DNA of 39,767 bases from Deltaproteobacteria bacterium PRO3 (lineage in GTDB: Bacteria > UBA10199 > DSSB01), in contig SZOV01000058.1 of the NCBI GenBank assembly GCA_030263375.1, positions 1-39,767 on the forward strand, read 5' to 3'. Positions 26,120 to 35,200 of this stretch are shown in pieces. Below the pieces are notes generated by a model that had not been told where the DNA came from, did not search any database, and saw nothing but the letters and a program-made list of their open reading frames with translations. The position numbers were made by a program, and so were the translations under genes. Each line of letters starts with the position of its first letter. The stretch's first letter is position 1.

Positions 26120-26698
26120 TCAATTAGGGCGCTTGGTATTAACCATTTGCATCAGGGGGTCAAGCCCCATTTTGACGAAGATCTTCACCGCTTCCGAGGC
26201 CTTAGGCAAGAGCTCTTCGTCCAAAATCTTGCGCTCTTCCTTCGAGAAGGCGGCCAGGACGTGATCGGCCCCTCCCCTTTGGGCCGGGGGCCGGCCGATG
26301 CCCACCCGCAGGCGGCAGAAGTCTTTATGACCCAGGGCCTCGATGATCGAGGCCACCCCCTTTTGGCCGGCGGCGCTGGCGGAGAATTGGGCCTTCATGC
26401 GGCCGAAAGGGAGATCGAGCTCGTCATGGACGACCAGCAGGTCGCCGCCCTCGAGCTTGAGGAAGTCGACCCAGGGGCCGACGCAGCGGCCGCTCAAATT
26501 CATGAAGGTCTCGGGCTTGACCAACAGGATCTTCTCGTCGCCCTCGCGGTGCTCGGCGTAGTGGCCGTGGAACTTCTGCCGGCGAAAGTCCGCACCCCAC
26601 TCTTCGGCCAGGCGGTCGACGATAAAAAACCCGACGTTGTGTCGGGTTTTTTCGTATTCTTTGCCGGGATTGCCGAGGCCGACGATGAGCTTGGGCAT
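26120..26698 (-). CDS. pth: Peptidyl-tRNA hydrolase
   Basis: This 192-residue enzyme releases peptides from stalled peptidyl-tRNA and recycles the tRNA. Asn10 (VGLGNPG), catalytic His20 (KTRHNVGF), Asn67 (TFMNLSG) and Asp92 (VHDELDLP) are all present. The loop usually written GGHNG reads AGQKG here (residues 110-114), so the Asn known to contact substrate in E. coli Pth is Lys. Basic residues at that place occur in some relatives, so activity is not excluded. It starts six bases after rplY, the common rplY-pth arrangement. The His20 codons lie within a terminator-like hairpin. Confidence 0.96.
   Translation of the reverse strand: MPKLIVGLGNPGKEYEKTRHNVGFFIVDRLAEEWGADFRRQKFHGHYAEHREGDEKILLVKPETFMNLSGRCVGPWVDFLKLEGGDLLVVHDELDLPFGRMKAQFSASAAGQKGVASIIEALGHKDFCRLRVGIGRPPAQRGGADHVLAAFSKEERKILDEELLPKASEAVKIFVKMGLDPLMQMVNTKRPN
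26624..26652 (-). other. Perfect terminator-like hairpin inside pth
   Basis: Six A residues plus CCCGAC (26624-26635), a 5-base loop, then GTCGGG plus six T residues (26641-26652) form a perfect 12-bp stem with a T-tract, readable in both directions. It encodes residues around KTRHNVGFF of Pth. Whether it terminates transcription when pth is not translated is not known. Confidence 0.8.
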
Positions 26699-26704
26699 GG
26701 CAGG

Positions 26705-27379
26705 CTACTTTTTCTTCTCTTCCTTTTTCTCGACCTTCTTCTCGGCCTCGCCCTCGGCGGGCTTCTTCTCGGTCAGGACCTCGGGCTGGACGACCTCGGT
26801 CTCGGGGGTCGTGGCGACCTCTTCCACCGGCGCCACGACGGCCGCGACGGTCTCGTCGGAGCCCGGCACCAGCTCGACGCCCTCGGGGAGCTTGAGATCG
26901 TGCACGTGGATGTTATCGCCGATGTTGAGGCCGGAAACGTCCGCCTCGAGGGCGTTGGGAATGGCGGTCGGGAGGCAGTTGACCTTGATGGTGCGGGTGA
27001 TGTGCTCGAGGATGCCGCCTTCCTTGACGCCGGGGGCCTTGCCGACCAGCTGGATCGGGACCTCGACCGAGACCTTCTTGGTCAAGTCGATCTTCAAAAA
27101 GTCGACATGCAGGAATTTGCGGTCGATGACGTGGGCCTGGTAGTCCTTCACCATGACCGGTATCCGCTCCTTGCCCTCGATCTGCAGGTCGACGATGACG
27201 TTGATGCCGGAGGCCGAGCTCACCGCCTTGGTGAAGTCGCGGGTGTTGACCGAGAGGGGCATGGCCTCTTGGCCCTGACCGTAGAGGACGGCCGGGATCG
27301 CGCCCTTGGCGCGCAATTGGCGGGCGACGCCCTTGCCGGTCTTTTGCCGAAGGTTGGCGGTTAACTGTTGGCGTTCCAT
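26705..27379 (-). CDS. rplY: 50S ribosomal protein L25/general stress protein Ctc
   Basis: This 224-residue protein of the long (Ctc/TL5) form binds 5S rRNA. The N-terminal L25 domain (MERQQLTANLRQKTGKG, AIPAVLYGQG) is followed by the C-terminal beta domain (VSVEVPIQLVGKAPGVKEGG, GDNIHVHDLKLPEGV). The tail is rich in Glu, Lys, Val and Pro (EVVQPEVLTEKKPAEGEAEK and on). ATG 27379 is chosen because AAGGAG lies six bases upstream and the conserved start follows. It lies between prs and pth, the usual order. Confidence 0.95.
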   Translation of the reverse strand: MERQQLTANLRQKTGKGVARQLRAKGAIPAVLYGQGQEAMPLSVNTRDFTKAVSSASGINVIVDLQIEGKERIPVMVKDYQAHVIDRKFLHVDFLKIDLTKKVSVEVPIQLVGKAPGVKEGGILEHITRTIKVNCLPTAIPNALEADVSGLNIGDNIHVHDLKLPEGVELVPGSDETVAAVVAPVEEVATTPETEVVQPEVLTEKKPAEGEAEKKVEKKEEKKK

Positions 27380-27397
27380 GACAGACTCCTTAAACAA

Positions 27398-28354
27398 CTA
27401 AACGAACAATGAAGAAACCGAATCGCTGTGGGTGATGCGGCTGATCGCCTCGCCCAGCAGCTTGGCCATCGACAGCACCTTGATCTTGGGGTGCTTGAGC
27501 ACGGCCTCGGGCTGCGAAATTGTATTCGTCACCACCAGGGCCGACAAGACGGATTTTTCGATGCGCTCGACGGCGGGGCCCGAGAGCACGCCGTGGGTGG
27601 CGCAGGCGAAGACGCGCTTGGCGCCGTTGTCCGCCAGGGCCTGGGCGGCTTGGGTCAAGGTGCCCGCGGTGTCGACCATGTCGTCGACGATGATCGCGGT
27701 CTTGCCCTCGACCTCGCCGATGACGTTCATGACCTCGGAGACGTTGGGGCGCGTGCGCCGCTTGTCGATCATCGCGAGACCGACCTCGAGGCGCTTCGCG
27801 TAGGCGCGGGCGCGCTCGGCGCCGCCGGCGTCGGGCGAGACGATGACCAGGTCGTTCATCAGGTTTTCCTTGATGTAATCGAGCAGGATCGGCGTCGCGT
27901 AGAGATGATCGAAGGGAATGTTGAAGAAGCCCTGGATCTGCCCGGCGTGCAGGTCGACGGAGAGCACGCGGTGGGCGCCCGCCGAGGTAATGAGGTCGGC
28001 GACCAGCTTGGAGGTGATCGGGGTGCGGGGCTGGACCTTGCGATCTTGCCGGGCGTAGCCGTAGTAGGGCATGACCGCCGTGATGCGCTCGGCCGAGGCG
28101 CGCTTGAGCGCGTCGATCATGATGAGCAGCTCCATCAGGTGCTCGTTGGCCGGCCGCGAGGTCGACTGGATGATGAAGACGTCCTTGCCCCGGACGTTCT
28201 CGTCGATCTCGACCCAGACCTCGCCGTCGGAGAAGCGCTTGACCTGGGCAGCGCCGAGCGGCACTCCGAGGGAGTCGCAGATCTCCCGGGCCAAGCCCAA
28301 GTTGGCATTGCCGGAGAAAATTTTGATGTCTTCCAAGGGTCGCATCATTTTCAT
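27398..28354 (-). CDS. prs: Ribose-phosphate pyrophosphokinase (PRPP synthetase)
   Basis: This 318-residue enzyme makes PRPP from ribose 5-phosphate and ATP for purine, pyrimidine, His and Trp synthesis. It has the class I pattern: [53 protein letters not shown] and the PRPP loop [13 protein letters not shown]. Three ATG codons (28354, 28348, 28345) lie close together and the ribosome site is weak, so the exact start is open by two or three residues. It begins 25 bases after the tRNA-Gln gene, so tRNA processing probably generates its mRNA 5' end. Confidence 0.97.
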   Translation of the reverse strand: MKMMRPLEDIKIFSGNANLGLAREICDSLGVPLGAAQVKRFSDGEVWVEIDENVRGKDVFIIQSTSRPANEHLMELLIMIDALKRASAERITAVMPYYGYARQDRKVQPRTPITSKLVADLITSAGAHRVLSVDLHAGQIQGFFNIPFDHLYATPILLDYIKENLMNDLVIVSPDAGGAERARAYAKRLEVGLAMIDKRRTRPNVSEVMNVIGEVEGKTAIIVDDMVDTAGTLTQAAQALADNGAKRVFACATHGVLSGPAVERIEKSVLSALVVTNTISQPEAVLKHPKIKVLSMAKLLGEAISRITHSDSVSSLFV

Positions 28355-28379
28355 TTCAAGCTTTTCCCAAAACCTATTG

Positions 28380-28451
28380 TTGGGGCGGTAGGATTCGAAC
28401 CTACGAATGCCGGAATCAAAATCCGGTGACTTACCGCTTGTCTACGCCCCA
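28380..28451 (-). tRNA. trnQ: tRNA-Gln (anticodon UUG)
   Basis: The minus strand reads as a complete cloverleaf. The 7-bp acceptor stem TGGGGCG/CGCCCCA is closed perfectly, the anticodon stem CCGGA/TCCGG carries the loop TTTTGAT (anticodon TTG), and the T arm has GGTTCGAATCC. The discriminator is A. CCA is not encoded. The gene lies between spoVG and prs, a familiar place for tRNA-Gln in delta-proteobacterial-type genomes. Confidence 0.97.
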
Positions 28452-28549
28452 AAAAAATCCTCTCGTCAAGAAACCCTCCGGTTGGGGGGCTGAAGGGGGA
28501 AGAGTCCCGAAAAAACAAGCCATTCCACCCCCAAAAAGGGGCGCACCGA

Positions 28550-28577
28550 GTTACAACGCAGGTACGCGGATTGTCAA
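28550..28577 (-). promoter_or_regulatory. Candidate sigma-70 promoter for tRNA-Gln-prs
   Basis: On the minus strand TTGACA (28572-28577), a perfect -35 block, lies 16 bases before TGTAAC (28550-28555), a four-of-six -10 block. It falls just downstream of spoVG and about 100 bases before the tRNA. Confidence 0.5.
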
Positions 28578-28601
28578 TGTTTCTAGAGGAAAAAAGGGCC
28601 C

Positions 28602-28952
28602 TCAGTCGTCCGGGGCGGCATAATCCTCGGGCTTGATCTGGTCGGGGGTCTTGGACTCGATTTTGGGGGCCTGAGGGGCCGGGGCGGCGGGCGGCAGGGC
28701 GCCCTTCTCGCGCTCGTAGGCGTCGAGGACGGCGGTCTCGATCTTGGCCCGAAATTCGTTATTTAAGGGATGGGCGACGTCCTTGAAGGTGCCGTCCTTG
28801 CGCTTCTTGGAGGGCATGGCGACGAAGAGGCCGCTGTTGCCGTGGATGACCTTGAGGTCGCGGACCACGAAGCAGTCGTCGAAGGTGACCGTCGCGTAGG
28901 CCTTCAGCTTCTCTTCGTTAACGGGAAATACTCGGACTTCGGTGACTTCCAT
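28602..28952 (-). CDS. spoVG: SpoVG-family RNA/DNA-binding regulator
   Basis: This 116-residue protein belongs to the SpoVG family. Typical blocks: MEVTEVRVFPV, LKAYATVTFDDCFVVRDLKVIHGNSGLFVAMPS in outline, and the strongly conserved FKDVAHPLNNEFRAKIETAVL. The last 25 residues form a Pro/Ala/Lys-rich tail that is not part of the family core. Relatives act as nucleic-acid-binding regulators; the targets here are unknown. A sigma-70-like promoter lies upstream at 29000-29028. It sits between ispE and tRNA-Gln. Confidence 0.95.
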   Translation of the reverse strand: MEVTEVRVFPVNEEKLKAYATVTFDDCFVVRDLKVIHGNSGLFVAMPSKKRKDGTFKDVAHPLNNEFRAKIETAVLDAYEREKGALPPAAPAPQAPKIESKTPDQIKPEDYAAPDD

Positions 28953-28999
28953 GCGGCCTCACCTTCGCCACGGGGCGGTTTCCTGCCGGAGCTTACCCT

Positions 29000-29028
29000 A
29001 ATATAAAATATCATATTTTTCAGGTCGA
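29000..29028 (-). promoter_or_regulatory. Candidate sigma-70 promoter of spoVG
   Basis: On the minus strand TCGACC (29023-29028) and TATATT (29000-29005) are separated by 17 bases. The spacer contains the perfect palindrome AAAATAT-C-ATATTTT (29005-29019), an AT-rich island in a GC-rich region. The ATG is about 48 bases downstream of the -10 block. Confidence 0.5.
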
Positions 29029-29071
29029 TACACGAGGAAAGCCAAAGCGGAGCCAGAAGCGGAATGAAGGG

Positions 29072-29932
29072 TCAGGCGGCGTCCAGGTTTTCGGCCATGA
29101 AAATTTTCCACTCTTTTTGGGCCTTTTTCTCCATGCGCTCGAAGGCCTTGGCCAGCTTGACCTTGTCGGCAAAGATCCCAAAGACCGTGGGGCCGCTGCC
29201 GGTCATCTGGCTGGCCAGGGCCCCCAATTTCAACATTTCGTCTTTAATTTCACCGATGATGGGGAATTCTTTGATGGTGACCCGCTCGAGGTCGTTGTGG
29301 AGGATCTTGGCGACGTCTTTCTTGGTGCGGTAGGCGTTGGGGACCTCGCCCTGCCCGTTGAACTTGCCCCCCTCGAGCTGGTAGCGCCCGTAGACCCAGT
29401 CGGTGCGCACGGGAATATTAGGATTTACCAGTAAAAATAATAACTTAGGCATGGCCTTGACTTTTTTCAGCTGCTCGCCGATGCCCTCGGCCAGGGCCGG
29501 GCCTTCGAAGAGGAAAAAGGGCACGTCCGCCCCTACCTTAAGGCCGATTTTCATGAGCTTTTCTTTGGTCAGCTTGAGCTTGAGGAGGTGGTTGATGCCC
29601 TTGATGACGGTGGCGGCGTTGCTGGAGCCTCCACCCATACCGGCAGCTACGGGGATGCGCTTTTTAATGTGTACCTCGACCCCGACATTACGGCTAGAAT
29701 AGGCCAAGATCTCCTTGATGGCCTTGAAGGCGATATTGCTCTCGTCGTTGGGGACCCCTTCATGGTCGCAGGTGACCGTGATTCCTTTTTCGACGATTTT
29801 CATGTCGATTTCGTCGGCGATGCTGACCCGCTCCATGAGGCTGCGCAGCTCGTGGTACCCGTCCGAGCGCTTTCCGACGACTTCCAGGCGAAGATTGACT
29901 TTTCCGGGAGAAGGAAGGGTGAGGCTTTGCAT
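29072..29932 (-). CDS. ispE: 4-diphosphocytidyl-2-C-methyl-D-erythritol kinase
   Basis: This 286-residue GHMP-family kinase phosphorylates CDP-methylerythritol in the MEP pathway to isoprenoids. The substrate-binding start LPSPGKVNLRLEVVGKRSDGYHE and the ATP loop PVAAGMGGGSSNAATV are clear, as is GADVPFFLFEGPALAEGIGE and the C-terminal MTGSGPTVFGIF. The length is normal. The first gene of the minus-strand block, it has a near-consensus promoter so close to the ATG that the message may be leaderless. Its composition is somewhat more AT-rich than its neighbours. Confidence 0.96.
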   Translation of the reverse strand: MQSLTLPSPGKVNLRLEVVGKRSDGYHELRSLMERVSIADEIDMKIVEKGITVTCDHEGVPNDESNIAFKAIKEILAYSSRNVGVEVHIKKRIPVAAGMGGGSSNAATVIKGINHLLKLKLTKEKLMKIGLKVGADVPFFLFEGPALAEGIGEQLKKVKAMPKLLFLLVNPNIPVRTDWVYGRYQLEGGKFNGQGEVPNAYRTKKDVAKILHNDLERVTIKEFPIIGEIKDEMLKLGALASQMTGSGPTVFGIFADKVKLAKAFERMEKKAQKEWKIFMAENLDAA

Positions 29933-29940
29933 GGTCGGTC

Positions 29941-29969
29941 CTTATATAGACTAAAAATAACCCTGTCAA
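29941..29969 (-). promoter_or_regulatory. Near-consensus sigma-70 promoter of ispE
   Basis: On the minus strand TTGACA (29964-29969) and TATAAG (29941-29946) are 17 bases apart, matching the consensus in eleven of twelve positions. The ispE ATG begins nine bases after the -10 block, and the only ribosome-site-like sequence (AAGGA) overlaps the -10 block. Confidence 0.7.
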
Positions 29970-30025
29970 TACGGTATTTTACCATTGCTTTGTTAGAATG
30001 AGCCTGATACTTTGCGCCGCCTTTT

Positions 30026-31009
30026 ATGAACAAAAGCAAAGGGCCGCGGAAGGCCGTCACACAAAAGAATCCGGGCAAACTTGCCCAGCTGATCCGGCTG
30101 CGGGAGGGCTTCACCAAAAGCTCCGACGGCACCGCGATCTATTACAAGGCGGTCGGCTTCGGATTTCCCATCGTGCTGTGCAACGGCATGGGGGTCTCGA
30201 CCTTTTTTTGGAAATATTTCGAAAACGCCTTCAAGAACCACTTCCAGGTCATCACCTGGGACTATCGCGGCCATGGCCGCTCGGCGGCGCCCAAAAACCG
30301 GGACAACGTCAGCGTCCAGGCCTTGGTCGAGGACTGCAAGGCGGTCTGCGACGAGCTGAAGGTCAAGAAGGCCCTCTTCATCGGCCACAGCCTCGGGACC
30401 CAGGTGGTCCTCGAGTTCTACCGGCGCCACCCGCGCTACGTCGCGGGCATCGTCTCCTGCCTCGGCACCTTCGGCCGGCCGATGGATTATTTTTATAATT
30501 CGCCGCTTTCCAAGTATATCTTCGAGGTCTTCACCGCCTTAGGCCTGCTCTTCCCCAAGCAAAGCAATTTCCTCAGCCAGCTGCTCATCAAGAACCCCTT
30601 CTGGTATCAGCTGGGCGGCCTGATGAAGATGATCAACACGGGGATGGCCGACAAGGCCGACGCCCAGAAGTACGTCGATCACATCCTGAGCCTCGACCCG
30701 CAATTCTTCGCCAAACTCAGCCGCAGCGTGCAGTCGCACAGCGCCGAGGACATGCTGAAGCGTCTCAAGATTCCCACCCTCATCATTGGGGCCGACGGCG
30801 ACACCTTCACGCCGGTCTGGCTGGCCAAGAAGATGCACCGGGTTATCCCCAAATCCGAGCTGATCATCATCAAGAACGGCTCGCACGCCGCCCTCGTCGA
30901 GCAGCCCGAGCTGATCAACCTGAGGATCGAGAAGTTTTTGCGGGAGAGGATCCTGTCGCTGCCGCAGGCCGCGGCAAGAGAGGTGGCCGCGCGCGCCGAG
31001 GCCGGCTGA
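30026..31009 (+). CDS. Alpha/beta-fold hydrolase
   Basis: This 327-residue protein has the alpha/beta-hydrolase fold: the oxyanion-hole region VLCNGMGVSTFFW, the strand ITWDYRGHGRS, the nucleophile Ser in FIGHSLGTQ, the acid Asp in IIGADGDTFTP and the catalytic His in NGSHAALVEQPE. The triad is complete. No signal peptide is seen; the Lys-rich N-terminus suggests a cytoplasmic protein. Substrate is unknown; relatives include esterases, lipases and haloperoxidase-like enzymes. It is divergent from ispE, with no clear ribosome site before ATG 30026, and it ends eight bases before a convergent lipoprotein gene. Confidence 0.9.
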   Translation: MNKSKGPRKAVTQKNPGKLAQLIRLREGFTKSSDGTAIYYKAVGFGFPIVLCNGMGVSTFFWKYFENAFKNHFQVITWDYRGHGRSAAPKNRDNVSVQALVEDCKAVCDELKVKKALFIGHSLGTQVVLEFYRRHPRYVAGIVSCLGTFGRPMDYFYNSPLSKYIFEVFTALGLLFPKQSNFLSQLLIKNPFWYQLGGLMKMINTGMADKADAQKYVDHILSLDPQFFAKLSRSVQSHSAEDMLKRLKIPTLIIGADGDTFTPVWLAKKMHRVIPKSELIIIKNGSHAALVEQPELINLRIEKFLRERILSLPQAAAREVAARAEAG

Positions 31010-31017
31010 GGCCGGCG

Positions 31018-32271
31018 TCAGGGCGCAAACTCCGGAAAATCGAAGAACATCAAATCGGAGGCCGAGGTAAAGGGTAGGAAACCGAGGCCCGTAGTGTTTA
31101 GGCCCAGCGGTTTGCAGAACGCCTCGAAGCTGACACCTTCTCCGGTCGAGATCCTGACGCATTGGTTTGTGAATTGCCGGGGGGGCGGGTCATTCGATTC
31201 GAAGGAGCCCAGCCAATAATCCTGGTTTTCTAGCCAGCGGCCGAATCCCTTAGCGTAATTTCCCATATCCGTCGCGCTGCCGTTACTGGTCTTGAGGGCG
31301 GTGGCATTCGGCCCCAATTGGCTCGCAAAGGCGCGGATGGGCAGGAACACCTCCGGCGGCAAGGGAGGCGTCGCCACCAAGGCCCCGAAGAAGCTGTCGG
31401 TAAATTTATCCTCGGGATCAAAATGGTCGTAATTCGCCGCGACTTGGATGACGGAACCCACCGGCGCAAAGGTGAGATCCTGGCCGCGCAGGCTTCCCGA
31501 ACCGGGGTTCGTCGGCAAGGGGAAATCGTCGAATCGGGCGGCGAGCAGGCGGGACTCCACCACCCCGTCGTCCACCCAAACCCTAACGCAGATCGGAAGC
31601 GCCGCGGTATGTCCCGAGCAACCTTCGGCGCCGCCGATGCCGTCGAGGTCGAAATCGCCGAAGTTAAGCCGGGCAATGTAGGGTTTCGTGCCGATGAAGA
31701 TGACCTTCTCCATCTTATTCAGAGTTGCGTCGACCGGGATCAGGAAGGTGCTCAGCGGCCCCAACAGCGCGGCAAGTCGGGAATTGGCGAAAAAGACCAA
31801 ATTGGCGCTGAAGGCGAGATTTTCGGAATAATCCTCAATTTGACAGGAAGCGCTGCAACCGTCCCCGCTCCGACTCATGCACAACCCGTCGCCGATCAAG
31901 GCACACTCCGCGTCCATCGAGCAGGCGATGCCGTTGCTGCATTGCATGCCGTCATCGCATTGTTCGCCGGTGTCCAAAGCTCCATCGCCGCAGACCCCGG
32001 ACCCGGCCGTCAAGAATTTCGAAAAGGCCTCATCGAGATAGGAATCTCCGAGGGAGGCAAACATGATCGCGCCGCCGTCCATCCGGGTCTTGTTGACGTC
32101 GATGGAGAGATCCTTGGGAATCTGGAGGACGGAAGGCAGCTCGGCTACGGGCGCGGGCGGAGCGGCGAAGTTTCCGGATTCACCGGTGGTCCCAGCGCAG
32201 CCCAGTTGCAGCAAAAAGGCGGCCTGGAGGAAAAGGAGGGCGGCAATCGCCGTTTTTCGCAATATTTCCAT
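31018..32271 (-). CDS. Lipoprotein with an internal DUF4215-like Cys-rich insert
   Basis: This 417-residue protein has an export signal ending at Cys25 (FLLQLGC, with an atypical Gln at -3). Cysteines cluster at about residues 93-146 in one Myxococcus-type repeat (VCGDGALDTGEQCDDG, then GDGCSASCQIEDY), stretched by an insert that resembles one in the neighbouring 1221-residue protein (GDGLCMSRSGDGC versus GEELCITRDGDGC). The rest is unrecognised, with Ca-site-like DFDLDGIGG near residue 207. It starts 21 bases after the 1221-residue lipoprotein gene on the same strand and is probably its operon partner. Likely on the outer membrane or cell surface; no enzymatic motif was found. Confidence 0.82.
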   Translation of the reverse strand: MEILRKTAIAALLFLQAAFLLQLGCAGTTGESGNFAAPPAPVAELPSVLQIPKDLSIDVNKTRMDGGAIMFASLGDSYLDEAFSKFLTAGSGVCGDGALDTGEQCDDGMQCSNGIACSMDAECALIGDGLCMSRSGDGCSASCQIEDYSENLAFSANLVFFANSRLAALLGPLSTFLIPVDATLNKMEKVIFIGTKPYIARLNFGDFDLDGIGGAEGCSGHTAALPICVRVWVDDGVVESRLLAARFDDFPLPTNPGSGSLRGQDLTFAPVGSVIQVAANYDHFDPEDKFTDSFFGALVATPPLPPEVFLPIRAFASQLGPNATALKTSNGSATDMGNYAKGFGRWLENQDYWLGSFESNDPPPRQFTNQCVRISTGEGVSFEAFCKPLGLNTTGLGFLPFTSASDLMFFDFPEFAP

Positions 32272-32292
32272 CGCGCGAGGATCCTCTTTCGC

Positions 32293-35200
32293 CTAACTCT
32301 TAGGCAGCGGCGCGGCACATTTGGTGCAATCCGACGGACAAGTGTCGCAAGATTCCGCCCCGTTACAAATTCCGTCGCCGCAGAACGGATCGGGAGGGGG
32401 CGGACAGGCATTCGGGTCTTCGGCAGGCATTTCAAGGCAATCCTGGTCGCCACCTATGCAATCGACCATGCCGTCACAATCGTTATCGAGTCCGTCGTTG
32501 CAAATTGCCTCGGTTGCCGTGCACGGTACGGCGACACAATTCCCGATGCCCTCCGTCTTTTCGCAATAAAATAAATACCCCGGAGGCGCCCCGCATTGGC
32601 CGGCGATATCCATACATTCCGCGTGCGAGACGCAGGCGAAGGACGGGCTGTCGCAGGATTGGCAGGCCTGGTTCGCATCGCAATAATTTCCCGGATCACA
32701 GGCGCAGCCGGAGGGAGGGCATAGCCTCGCATCTTCCACCGGACAATCCGGATCGCCCCCGGTCACGCATTCGAGCAATCCGTCACAGTCGTTGTCGACC
32801 CCGTCGCCGCAACTGGTCTCCGTCTGCGGGCAATCCGCGGGGCACACCGAATAATTTTCCCCGGCCCCGCAATCGCATAGGCCGTCGCCGCAGGAGGGGG
32901 GGCGCACGATGTCGCAGCTGCCCTTGGGGCAATCCTGCGGGCAATTGACCTCGGTTTCCCCGGACCTACATTCGCAGGTGCCGTCACCGCAGGTATACGT
33001 AGCCCGAATGCAATAACCGGTCCCCCCTTTGTCCGCAGGGCCGCAGACAAATTGCATGTCAGGCGGGGCGCCGCACTTCGCGGCGATATCCATGCACTGC
33101 TGGTCCAGGGTGCAGGCGAAGGCCGAGGTCTCGCAAGCCTGGCATGATTTGGAAAGGTCGCAATAATAACCTTCGGCGCAGGCGTCCTGGGCCTCGCAGG
33201 CGCATTTGCAGGAGGCGCAGGCGGCGCCGCCCGGGCAGGCATCCATGCCGGGTTCGCCGCATTCCTCGCCCGCGGTGGCCTTACCGTCTCCGCAAGCCGG
33301 GAGGGTGCAATCGCTGTAGCAATAATCGTCGTCGAGCTTATTGCCGTCGTCGCAGGCTTCCCCACGGGTCACCACCCCGTTGCCGCAGCCGGTCGGGGTG
33401 CAGTTGCCGTCGCAGCCGTCGCCGTCGGTCAGGTTCCCGTCCTCGCAGACCTCGTCCTTGGTCTGAATCCCATTGCCGCAGCCGGTCAGGGTGCAGTTGC
33501 TGTCGCAGCCGTCACCGTCCCGGGTGATGCAGAGCTCTTCGCCGATCCCCGCGCAGTCGCCGTCGCTTAGACACGGGGTTCCGTCGCCGCAGTGTTTCCC
33601 ATCGTCGCAGGCCTCCGCGGGATTTTCTTTTACCGCGTTGCCGCACACCGCGGGGCAATCGTCCGGACAGTTGAAATAATCTTCCTTTTCACCGCAGGTT
33701 CCGTTGTTGTCGCAGAAGGCGCACGCATCGCCGATGCCGTCCGAATCCGAATCGCGCTGCCCGAAATTGGGGACCCTTCGGCAGTTGTCGCAGGCGTCTC
33801 CGATCAAGTCCCCGTCCGAATCCTTTTGATCCGGATTTTCGATGCCGGGACAATTGTCGCAATCCCAGGTGTCCATGATCCCGTCGCCGTCGGCGTCCCA
33901 ACCCCAGGGAGTTTGGGAGATCAGGCAATAGCTGCAGGCCTGGCCCGGGAATCCCCCGCCTTCCGCGTAAGGGGCCTGGTCGGGGTTATATTGTTTCGGG
34001 CAATTGTCCTCGAGGTTGGAGACCCCGTCGTAATCTCCTTCGCCGCAGGCCTCCGGCTGATTGTAGGGGCTGTAATCCCTCGGGCATAGGTCGCAGGCGT
34101 CGCCCATCGGGTCTTCGTCCTGGTTCGCCTGGTCGGGGTTGTAGTCGAAGGTGCAATTGTCCCCCTCTTTGTCCAAGATCCCGTCCTCGTCGCTGTCGCC
34201 GTTGCAAGCGTCGCCTCGGCCGTCCGGATAGGGATCCCCGCTGTCGTTCACCAAATCGGTCTGGTCCGGATTGGGCGTGCGCGGACAGTTGTCGCAGAGA
34301 TCCCCAACCCCATCGCGGTCGCGGTCGCCTTGGTCGGTTCCATGGGTCAGCGGGCAGTTATCCGACTCGTCGGGCACGCCGTCCCCGTCCATGTCGCCCT
34401 GGCAGGCGTCTCCGACGCCGTCCCCGTCGCTGTCCTTCTGGTTGTCGCTGGAAGGAACCTGCACACATCCCCTGCCGTCGCATTCCCAGACCGGATTGGG
34501 TCCGTTGGCCACCAGCGGGCAATTATCGCAGGGATCGCCCACCCCGTCGAAATCGCGGTCCGATTGGTCGTTATTTGCCGATTGGGGGCAGTTGTCGCAG
34601 GCGTCGCCGACGCAATCCAGGTCGGCATCCGCCTGGTCGGGATTGGCCTGGTTGTCGCAATTGTCCTCCCTGTCCAGCAGGACTTGATCGCCGGGACCCC
34701 CGCCGGAATACCCGGCGTAGATATAGCCGTCCCCGTCCTGGTCGAAGGCGCAACATCCGTTGACGCAGAGGATCTTCGTCCGGCAAGTGTCGCATTCTTC
34801 GCAATGGGAGGCGGCGTCGCAGGCCTGCTTGCAGGCCTCGATGGCCCCGGTATCGCCCCTATAATTATCCTGGCACTCGCTATAACAGTACTCGCATTGG
34901 TAACAGGGGTAGCCGCAGGGCCCCCCGTTGAATTGGGAGAATTCCCGGCTTTGGCAATCGACGGCCGGGCACTCGAGCCCCTGGCCGTTGACGGTCCCGC
35001 CAAAGGAGATCGGGCAAACCTCACCCCACATCCCGGTGCGTGAGCAAGAGCCCGTCGAGCCCCCGCCTCCGTCGTCCGGTGGTGCCAATTTCATGGGGAA
35101 GCAACTCTTTCGACCGCGACTGAGCTCGCATTTTAACGCGTGCCCGAATCCATCCAAGAACTCGGCCGTCTCCGGACATCTCTGGAGAAAGGCATCGCAA

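Noticed and set aside
25310-27364. 684-codon plus-strand frame across rpsR, rpsF, pth and rplY
   Set aside because: It runs antisense through four well-recognised genes and is low-complexity Leu/Asp/Gly-rich sequence typical of shadow frames.
28510-28545. CCCC-AAAAA-GGGG hairpin between spoVG and tRNA-Gln
   Set aside because: A four-base stem without a proper T-run is too weak to call as a terminator.
33700-34750. Repetitive GTCGCAG/GTCGGG-type pattern suggesting a CRISPR array
   Set aside because: The repeats vary in sequence and spacing and translate on the minus strand as thrombospondin type 3-like repeats.
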